Shown here piece by piece: positions 1 to 7,589 of a DNA stretch of 9,258 nt. The first letter of the stretch is position 1. The number at the start of each line of letters is the position of its first letter. Below the pieces are notes generated by a model. That model saw only the letters and a list, made by a program, of their open reading frames with translations. It did not search any database and was not told where the DNA came from. Made by a program: the position numbers and the translations under genes. Source of the stretch: DASZZZ01 sp036260375 (GTDB lineage Bacteria; Actinomycetota; CADDZG01; WHSQ01); contig DASZZZ010000076.1 in assembly GCA_036260375.1 (NCBI GenBank), positions 1-9,258 of the forward strand, written 5' to 3'.

Positions 1-1329
<1,329 letters not shown>

Positions 1330-1343
1330 CGCCTCTTCTCCTC

Positions 1344-3512
<2,169 letters not shown>

Positions 3513-3521
3513 CTCTCTCCT
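3513..3521 (-). promoter_or_regulatory. fusA ribosome binding site
   Basis: The minus strand reads AGGAGAGAG immediately before the fusA ATG. This Shine-Dalgarno sequence decides the start and confirms the extended N-terminus. It directly abuts the 18-bp palindrome at 3522-3539. Confidence 0.75.
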
Positions 3522-3539
3522 CGGGCGCACGTGCGCCCG
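3522..3539. promoter_or_regulatory. 18-bp perfect palindrome between rpsG and fusA
   Basis: The sequence CGGGCGCACGTGCGCCCG is a perfect inverted repeat occupying half of the 38-bp rpsG-fusA gap. In RNA it would fold as a GC-rich hairpin whose base touches the fusA Shine-Dalgarno sequence. It lacks a U-tract, so termination is unlikely. A role in translational coupling or in setting the rpsG:fusA ratio is inference. Confidence 0.5.
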
Positions 3540-3550
3540 TCTACGAGCGT

Positions 3551-4021
3551 CTACCAGCGATAGTGGGCGAACGCCTTGTTGGCCTCCGCCATCTTGTGCA
3601 TGTCCTCGCGCCGCTTCACCGCAGCTCCCGTGCCGCCGGACGCGTCGAGGATCTCGCCCGCGAGCCGGTCGGCCATGCTGCGCTCGCGCCGCCGGCGCGA
3701 GAACGTCACGAGCCATCGCAACGCGAGCGTGGTGCCGCGCCGCGCCTGGACCTCGACGGGGACCTGGTACGTCGCGCCGCCGACGCGCCGCGACCGCACC
3801 TCGAGCAGCGGCTTGATGTTGTCGATCGCCTTCTTGAGGATCTGCAGCGGGTCGCGCCCGGTGCGGTCGGCGACCTTCTTCAGGGCGTCGTACACGATCC
3901 CCTCGGCGAGGCTGCGCTTGCCGCGCGTCATGATGCGGTTCTGGAGCTGGGTGACGAGCAGCGAGCCGTACAGCGGGTCGGGGTTGAGGTGACGGCGGGG
4001 CGGCGGTCCCTTGCGAGGCAT
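3551..4021 (-). CDS. rpsG: 30S ribosomal protein S7
   Basis: S7 is a primary 16S rRNA-binding protein that nucleates assembly of the 30S head and lies near the E-site tRNA. The 156-residue length is exactly typical. It begins MPRKGPPPRR and contains the conserved core GSLLVTQLQNRIMTRGKRS, followed by KAIDNIKPLLEVRSRRVGGA, YQVPVEV and the C-terminal KRREDMHKMAEANKAFAHYRW-type ending. The ATG overlaps the rpsL stop as TGATG, implying translational coupling. In E. coli, S7 autoregulates by binding the rpsL-rpsG intercistronic region. Here that region does not exist, so any S7 autocontrol must act elsewhere, possibly at the leader or the rpsG-fusA hairpin (inference). Confidence 0.98.
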   Translation of the reverse strand: MPRKGPPPRRHLNPDPLYGSLLVTQLQNRIMTRGKRSLAEGIVYDALKKVADRTGRDPLQILKKAIDNIKPLLEVRSRRVGGATYQVPVEVQARRGTTLALRWLVTFSRRRRERSMADRLAGEILDASGGTGAAVKRREDMHKMAEANKAFAHYRW

Positions 4022-4395
4022 CAGGCACCGCCCTTCTTGGCGCCGTACTTCGAGCGCGACTGCGCCCGGTCGCGGACGCCGGCGGCGTCGAGCGCGGCGC
4101 GCACGATCTTGTAGCGCACGCCGGGAAGGTCCTTCACTCGGCCGCCGCGCACGAGCACGATCGAGTGCTCCTGCAGGTTGTGGCCGATGCCGGGGATGTA
4201 CGCGGTGACCTCGATGCCGGAGGTGAGGCGGACGCGCGCAACCTTGCGCAACGCGGAGTTGGGTTTCTTCGGGGTGTGCGTGTAGACACGGGTGCAGACG
4301 CCCCGCCGCTGCGGCGAACCGCGCAGGGCCGGAGACTTCGACTTCTCCCGCTTCGTCTTGCGTCCCTGGCGCACGAGCTGCTGAATCGTCGGCAC
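4021..4395 (-). CDS. rpsL: 30S ribosomal protein S12
   Basis: S12 sits at the decoding centre of the 30S subunit and monitors codon-anticodon accuracy. The protein is 124 residues, matching actinobacterial S12. It starts at GTG with PTIQQLVRQGRK and carries HTPKKPNSALRKVARVRL, with Lys43 in the streptomycin loop. The second loop is GGRVKDLPGVRYK, with Lys88 and Asp89, the latter being the usual methylthiolation site. The end is SRSKYGAKKGGA. Both classical streptomycin-resistance positions are wild type, so a sensitive allele is predicted. The GTG start is fixed by family alignment. AGGAGG lies 11 nt upstream, a slightly long spacing. The upstream frame stays open for another 165 codons only because of the high GC content. 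The gene is first in the str operon and overlaps rpsG by one base. Confidence 0.98.
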   Translation of the reverse strand: MPTIQQLVRQGRKTKREKSKSPALRGSPQRRGVCTRVYTHTPKKPNSALRKVARVRLTSGIEVTAYIPGIGHNLQEHSIVLVRGGRVKDLPGVRYKIVRAALDAAGVRDRAQSRSKYGAKKGGA

Positions 4396-4406
4396 CCTGT
4401 CCTGTA

Positions 4407-4412
4407 CCTCCT
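4407..4412 (-). promoter_or_regulatory. rpsL ribosome binding site
   Basis: AGGAGG on the minus strand lies 11 nt before the rpsL GTG and immediately follows a GGCAGGC/GCCTGCC hairpin. The spacing is longer than the usual 5-9 nt. An alternative weak AGGA lies closer to the GTG. Confidence 0.6.
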
Positions 4413-4428
4413 GGCAGGCGAGCCTGCC
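4413..4428. promoter_or_regulatory. Hairpin abutting the rpsL Shine-Dalgarno
   Basis: Seven-base arms GGCAGGC and GCCTGCC flank a two-base centre (realistically six pairs with a four-base loop). They sit directly against the AGGAGG of rpsL in the mRNA leader. This mirrors the fusA arrangement, where a hairpin also touches the Shine-Dalgarno sequence. A translational control function is inference. Confidence 0.4.
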
Positions 4429-4704
4429 GTCCGTGGTCCGGCCGGAGCCGGACGCCTCACCTCTATGGGCCGCGCCGCCGCGTGGGCGGCCGAACCGTTT
4501 TTCCAGCCCGCACCGGGAGGAGCGACGGCCGCGTCCGCATCGAACGATCGGAGGTCGTGCGGCGGACCGCGGATGCGTCTCCCGGTGACGCAGCGCCCGG
4601 CGATGGACCCTCACCCCGACGGTTCCCGTGGCGACCGGGCCTGCCGAGGCTCGCCGAGCTCGGGCACTTCCAGATTGCGGCACGCGTGCTCTACGCGCGC
4701 AGCA

Positions 4705-4722
4705 CGTCCCCTCACGGGGACG
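4705..4722 (-). promoter_or_regulatory. 5'-end hairpin with GNRA loop in the rpsL leader
   Basis: In the minus-strand RNA, CGTCCCC pairs with GGGGACG around a GUGA tetraloop, which fits the GNRA class. It begins only a few bases after the predicted transcription start. Hairpins in this position commonly stabilise mRNA against 5' decay, but that role is inferred here. No U-tract follows. Confidence 0.45.
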
Positions 4723-4731
4723 CGACCGCCA

Positions 4732-4760
4732 AGGATAGGTCATCGTCCGGAGAGGGTCAA
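4732..4760 (-). promoter_or_regulatory. Promoter of the rpsL-rpsG-fusA-tuf operon
   Basis: The minus strand carries TTGACC (4760-4755), a 17-bp spacer and TATCCT (4737-4732). This is a near-consensus housekeeping-sigma promoter with ideal spacing and the best match I found in the window. It points toward rpsL and predicts initiation near 4725. Confidence 0.7.
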
Positions 4761-4811
4761 ACCAGGCGCCGGACGGGTTCCGGGGGGCCGGTTCTGGGGG
4801 CGCGCCGAGGC

Positions 4812-4817
4812 TAGATT
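4812..4817 (+). promoter_or_regulatory. Possible -10 box for a leaderless phosphatase transcript
   Basis: TAGATT lies seven bases before the ATG at 4825, so transcription would begin at or next to the start codon. No Shine-Dalgarno sequence stands at a usable distance; the nearest GAGG is 14 nt away. Leaderless mRNAs are frequent in actinobacteria. No good -35 hexamer is visible, so confidence is limited. Confidence 0.4.
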
Positions 4818-4824
4818 GGTGCGC

Positions 4825-5400
4825 ATGTCTCGCCGCGCGATCGTCCTCGTCCGGCACGGCGAGACGGAGTGGAGCCGCGCGCACCGCCACACCGGCCGCA
4901 CCGACGTCCCGCTCACCGCCGCCGGGCGGGCGCAGGCTGAAGCCCTGTGCGGCGCGCTCGCGGCGCGCCGCTTCGCGGTCGTGCTCACCAGCCCCCTGCT
5001 ACGGGCGCGTCAGACGTGCGAGCTCGCCGGGTTCGCGTCCGAGGCCGTCGTCGAGCGCCGGCTCGTGGAATGGGACTACGGCGACTACGAGGGCCGGACG
5101 ACCGCCGACATCCGAACCGAGGTCGAGGGCTGGACGGTGTGGACGCACGGCGCGCCGAGCGGCGAGACCGCCGCGGACGTCGGTGCGCGCGTCGACCGCG
5201 TCCTCGACGACCTGCGCGCCCGAGACGGCGACGCGCTCGTGTTCGCCCACGGCCACGTGCTGCGCGTCCTCGCGGCTCGCTGGATCGGCCAGCCGCCGAC
5301 CTTCGGCCGCTCGCTGCGCCTCGACACCGCGACGCTCAGCGAGCTCGGCTACGAGCGCGAGACGCCGGTGATCCTGCGCTGGAACCAGACGCCGCCCTGA
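4825..5400 (+). CDS. Histidine phosphatase family protein (phosphoglycerate mutase-like)
   Basis: This 191-residue protein belongs to the histidine phosphatase (phosphoglycerate mutase-like) superfamily, whose members hydrolyse phosphoesters through a phosphohistidine. The catalytic RHGETEW motif is at residues 10-16, with His11 as nucleophile. SPLLRARQT (56-64) supplies a phosphate-pocket Arg, LVEWDYGDYEG (80-90) the likely acid/base Glu82, and FAHGHVLR (140-147) the second catalytic His142. The short, single-domain form resembles small cytosolic phosphatases rather than glycolytic dPGM, which is about 230-250 residues. The substrate cannot be told from sequence. No signal peptide is seen. 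The ATG is supported by the family start and a possible leaderless promoter. It is the only plus-strand gene, divergent from rpsL and ending 11 bp from the converging membrane-protein gene. It has no obvious functional tie to its neighbours. Confidence 0.9.
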   Translation: MSRRAIVLVRHGETEWSRAHRHTGRTDVPLTAAGRAQAEALCGALAARRFAVVLTSPLLRARQTCELAGFASEAVVERRLVEWDYGDYEGRTTADIRTEVEGWTVWTHGAPSGETAADVGARVDRVLDDLRARDGDALVFAHGHVLRVLAARWIGQPPTFGRSLRLDTATLSELGYERETPVILRWNQTPP

Positions 5401-5411
5401 GCCGCCGAAAG

Positions 5412-6302
5412 TCACGGCGCGCGATGCTCGACGCGCAGGCTTGCGGCGTAGTCCTGGTGTCCCATGTGGTCGGACACGCCGAACGTCCACTCCGCCTCCA
5501 TCCGCAGGTGGACGCGCTCGCCGGCCGGTGCGTCGCCCGTCCAGCGGACACGGACGTGGCGCTCGCCGACGGAGTCGAGCCCGTAGTAGTCGCCGCAGAC
5601 CTCGACCGGGGGAACGTCGATGGCCCACGGCATGCGTCCGTTGCCGCCGAGGTTCGTGCACCCGCCGCCATCGATGACGCCGGTCTCCCACCAGTGCACG
5701 ATCTCGCCGGTGTTGGCGCTGCGCCCCCCCGTCATGTCGAGGCTGAGCGCGAGGCGCACGGTGCCGAGACCCGATGCGCGTCCGCGCGACCATCCCTGGA
5801 CGAACACGGTGCGGTAGTCCTCCTTGCGGTCGACCTCGTTCAACACGTCGTACCGGTAGACGCAGTAGCGCGCCTCGGACGCCGCGTCGCGCCACTTCAC
5901 GCAGTCGGTGTCGAGGTGCTCGAGGTCGGGTGTCGTGACCGGTTTCTGCAACTCCCAGCGCGCCGCGACGTTGCCCGGGAGCCGACGCCGGATGGTTCCC
6001 CGAGGAGTCACCACGATGAGGTCGTCGCGCGCCCGGCGCTCGTCGTCGAGCGTCATGACCTCGACCGGACGGGACGACAGCGTGGAGATGCGCTCGCCGC
6101 CGGCCGGGCCGACGCTCTGCACGAGCCCCGAGACGTCGACTGCCCACGTCGTGGCCGCGATGAGCACGACGACGACCGCTCCGGCGAGCGTCGATCGCAC
6201 GACTGCGCGCCGAGCCCGATCGCGGACCGCGCCGACGTCGGGTGCGGGGGGCTCGACGCGCTCGGCCGCGTCGACGATCAGCGTCCTCACGTCGTCATGC
6301 AT
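5412..6302 (-). CDS. Single-pass membrane protein paired with the ECF sigma factor (unknown function)
   Basis: The product is 296 residues. A charged cytoplasmic N-terminus (1-36) comes first, then one hydrophobic segment at about 37-59 (STLAGAVVVVLIAATTWAV). The remaining 235-residue domain is predicted to be outside the cell. The outer domain contains four cysteines (134, 147, 215, 236) that could form two disulfides, and it is rich in beta-type sequence. I do not recognise its family. The ATG overlaps the end of the sigma gene by 8 bases, so the two are almost certainly co-translated. Gene order and topology fit a membrane partner or anti-sigma factor whose N-terminus holds the sigma factor. 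However, no zinc-binding anti-sigma motif (HxxxCxxC) is present in the short N-terminal region, so direct anti-sigma activity is inference. The stop codon lies 11 bp from the converging phosphatase gene. Confidence 0.8.
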   Translation of the reverse strand: MHDDVRTLIVDAAERVEPPAPDVGAVRDRARRAVVRSTLAGAVVVVLIAATTWAVDVSGLVQSVGPAGGERISTLSSRPVEVMTLDDERRARDDLIVVTPRGTIRRRLPGNVAARWELQKPVTTPDLEHLDTDCVKWRDAASEARYCVYRYDVLNEVDRKEDYRTVFVQGWSRGRASGLGTVRLALSLDMTGGRSANTGEIVHWWETGVIDGGGCTNLGGNGRMPWAIDVPPVEVCGDYYGLDSVGERHVRVRWTGDAPAGERVHLRMEAEWTFGVSDHMGHQDYAASLRVEHRAP

Positions 6303-6768
6303 CGAGCACCTCCAAGGAGGCTCGCAGCTTGGCGCGCGCGGCGTGCAGGTGCGCCTTGACCGCGCCCTCGCTCACGCCCATGAGCTGCGCGACCGTCGCA
6401 AGCGGCAGGTCGCCGAGATAGAACAGGATCGCGGCCTCGCGCTGGCGGAACGGCAGCGCGGCGAGCGCGCGCTGGACGTCGACCCGGTCGGCGCCCGGAC
6501 CGGGCGCCGAGCCGAGCCGATCGTCCACCACCCGCGTCCGCCCGCGGTTGCGCTCGCGATTCGCCCTGCGGCACAGGTTCAGGGCCGTGGTCATGACCCA
6601 TCCGCCGGCCCACGGATACCGGCGCAGGCGCAGCCATCTGATCCAGGCGCGCTTGAACGCCTCCTGCGTCGCGTCGAGGGCCGCGTCGCGCGACCCCGTC
6701 GCGAGGTACGCCGCCCGGTACACCGCCGGCTGCTCCCTCCGATAGAAGTCCTCGAACCTCGGCTCCAT
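6295..6768 (-). CDS. ECF-type (group 4) RNA polymerase sigma factor
   Basis: This 157-residue protein has only the sigma-2 and sigma-4 regions typical of extracytoplasmic-function sigma factors, which direct RNA polymerase to envelope- or stress-responsive promoters. Region 2 spans about 4-73: FEDFYRREQPAVYRAAYLA, the core-binding DATQEAFKRAWIRW at 32-45, then GGWVMTTALNLCRRANRER. A linker runs from 74 to 97. Region 4 spans 98-152 and ends in the helix-turn-helix PLATVAQLMGVSEGAVKAHL, followed by ARAKLRA. There is no C-terminal extension. The start fits the family, but no Shine-Dalgarno sequence precedes it, suggesting leaderless translation. I found no convincing auto-regulated ECF promoter in the 86-bp gap upstream. 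The gene overlaps the downstream membrane-protein gene by 8 bases, its probable signalling partner. The exact ECF group cannot be assigned by eye. Confidence 0.93.
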   Translation of the reverse strand: MEPRFEDFYRREQPAVYRAAYLATGSRDAALDATQEAFKRAWIRWLRLRRYPWAGGWVMTTALNLCRRANRERNRGRTRVVDDRLGSAPGPGADRVDVQRALAALPFRQREAAILFYLGDLPLATVAQLMGVSEGAVKAHLHAARAKLRASLEVLDA

Positions 6769-6814
6769 CGAAGGTTCAAGCCGCGCGGCGGGCGATCGGT
6801 TTAGTCACGCGCGG

Positions 6815-6838
6815 GCGGCGCGTGTCGCCACGCGCCGC
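6815..6838 (-). terminator. Perfect 10-bp hairpin after the 150-residue protein gene
   Basis: Arms GCGGCGCGTG and CACGCGCCGC pair perfectly around a GCGA (GNRA) tetraloop on the minus strand. The hairpin starts about 16 bases after the stop codon at 6855. There is no U-tract, so it would be a non-canonical, U-less terminator of the kind reported in high-GC actinobacteria, or an mRNA 3'-end stabiliser. It separates the unknown gene from the sigma factor gene. Confidence 0.5.
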
Positions 6839-6854
6839 GTCCCGCGCACGCCGG

Positions 6855-7307
6855 TCAGCTCCCCGGCTTGACGCTCCTGTCGTAGATTCCGACGAAGATG
6901 TGCTGCCCGTCCTGCATCCCGAAGATGTAGAAGGGCTGCTCGACCCCCGGATACAGCGGCCACCGCAGCGTCACCGCGCCGTAGCTGCCCGTGTAGCCGG
7001 CGTCCTTGAGGAGCTTGTCGGCTTCGTCGATGTCCATCTCGATCGGCCACGGGATCACGACGTCCTCGAGCCAGGGCTGGTCGACGTAGCGCACCGGCCA
7101 GAACTCGCCCCACGCGCGCGAGTGGATGAGCGCCGTGCCGCCGTTCTCCGTGCGGAACACGAACCGCCAGCTGTTGACTTGCGCCGGGTCCGTCGTGGGG
7201 CCGCTCGGCGACACGCCGTCGCCCTCCAGGAGCTGCGAGCCCGGGTATTGGTCGTTCACGAGCCGCACGGCGATGTTCGCCATGCCCAGGAAGCTGAGCA
7301 CCGCCAT
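6855..7307 (-). CDS. Conserved-looking 150-residue protein of unknown function
   Basis: I do not recognise this protein with certainty. The chosen ATG has GGAGGAGG 5-6 bases upstream; the frame stays open further upstream only because of GC content. The product is 150 residues, without a clear signal peptide or membrane helix. It is rich in Trp, Tyr, Phe and Pro. Notable stretches are ANIAVRLVNDQYPGSQLLEGDG (split at 10-19 and 20-31), VNSWRFVFRT (44-53), QPWLEDVVIPWPIEMD (77-92), a helix EADKLLKDAGYTGSYGA (95-111) and a closing beta region RWPLYPGVEQPFYIFGMQDGQ then IFVGIYD (115-143). The pattern of a helix, then a strand pair ending YIF-x-DGQ-x-IFV, recalls PepSY-type domains. That is only a loose impression. 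It appears to be a single-gene unit, with its own promoter-like region upstream and a hairpin downstream. Confidence 0.78.
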   Translation of the reverse strand: MAVLSFLGMANIAVRLVNDQYPGSQLLEGDGVSPSGPTTDPAQVNSWRFVFRTENGGTALIHSRAWGEFWPVRYVDQPWLEDVVIPWPIEMDIDEADKLLKDAGYTGSYGAVTLRWPLYPGVEQPFYIFGMQDGQHIFVGIYDRSVKPGS

Positions 7308-7408
7308 CGCTGCCTCCTCCCCGCCGGACGAGGGCCCGGCGTCGTCGTCCGCCGACAACTGCTCCCCCGGCGCGACGCGCCGGCCCCCGCGGTGTCGCTG
7401 TGCCGGCA

Positions 7409-7440
7409 AGGATAGCCGGAGGTTACGTGCGGTGGTTACG
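7409..7440 (-). promoter_or_regulatory. Putative promoter/operator of the unknown gene with direct repeats
   Basis: On the minus strand, TATCCT (7414-7409) is identical to the -10 box of the rpsL promoter and lies in the same short context, CTATCCTTG. No TTGACA-like -35 hexamer exists at the normal spacing. Instead two direct repeats CGTAACC occur 13 bp apart (7440-7434 and 7427-7421), covering the -35 area and the spacer. This suggests a regulator site or an alternative-sigma promoter (inference). The predicted leader would be about 95 nt. Confidence 0.4.
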
Positions 7441-7489
7441 CGGGCTCGACGCGCGCCGGCGTGCATGACGACGACGGCGTCGCGATCGG

Positions 7490-7516
7490 TCGACGGAGGC
7501 ATCGACGGAGGCATCC
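7490..7516. repeat. 12-bp tandem repeat
   Basis: TCGACGGAGGCA occurs twice in tandem (7490-7501 and 7502-7513), followed by a diverged partial third unit beginning TCCACGGCGG. It lies in the rpoC downstream gap and has no evident function. Confidence 0.6.
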
Positions 7517-7540
7517 ACGGCGGCGCAACGGCCGACGCGG

Positions 7541-7568
7541 CGAGGCCCCCGGTGTCCCGGGGGCCTCG
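7541..7568 (-). terminator. rpoC transcription terminator hairpin
   Basis: CGAGGCCCCCGG and CCGGGGGCCTCG form a perfect 12-bp stem with a four-base loop, 22 bases after the rpoC stop codon. It is the most stable hairpin in the window. On the minus strand it is followed by GC-rich sequence, not a U-tract; the T-richer flank (TTCGTTCGTT) is on the plus side. In high-GC actinobacteria U-poor hairpins can still terminate. This implies that rpoC ends its operon here and that the str genes are transcribed separately. Confidence 0.65.
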
Positions 7569-7589
7569 TTCGTTCGTTGCCTCGAGCGC

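Larger units (their letters stand above)
4396..4731 (-). promoter_or_regulatory. Long structured 5' leader of the str operon
   Basis: If transcription starts about 6-7 nt after the TATCCT box, near 4725, the rpsL mRNA leader is about 330 nt. I see no gene on either strand in it. The open frames present are high-GC artefacts without ribosome sites. Several inverted repeats are visible: 4705-4722 (seven-pair stem, GUGA loop), 4685-4706 (CGTGCT/AGCACG arms), 4574-4592 (TGCGTC/GACGCA), 4436-4453 (GTCCGG/CCGGAC) and 4413-4428, next to the ribosome site. I do not recognise a known riboswitch or ribosomal-protein leader fold. Confidence 0.4.
7308..7589. other. rpoC to unknown-gene intergenic region
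   Basis: This 282-bp gap holds the rpoC hairpin (7541-7568), a short 12-bp tandem repeat (7490-7516), paired CGTAACC repeats upstream of a TATCCT box (7409-7440), an inverted repeat at 7367-7383 (CCGGCGC/GCGCCGG arms) and the ribosome site for the downstream gene (AGGAGG, about 7313-7319). I see no gene in it. Confidence 0.5.

Noticed and set aside
4021..4395. Streptomycin-resistance allele of rpsL
   Set aside because: Lys43 and Lys88, the classical resistance positions, are unchanged.
4134..4460. Possible upstream open reading frame in the rpsL leader
   Set aside because: It is Arg-rich, overlaps most of rpsL in another frame and lacks a ribosome site.
4021..4890. 289-residue extended S12
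   Set aside because: The frame is open upstream only by GC content. S12 alignment and length (124 residues) fix the GTG at 4395, and the extension would run through the promoter.
6855..7514. 219-residue version of the unknown protein
   Set aside because: The upstream 69 codons cross the TATCCT box, inverted repeats and the 12-bp tandem repeat, and have Arg/Ala-type composition. The ATG at 7307 has a strong Shine-Dalgarno sequence.
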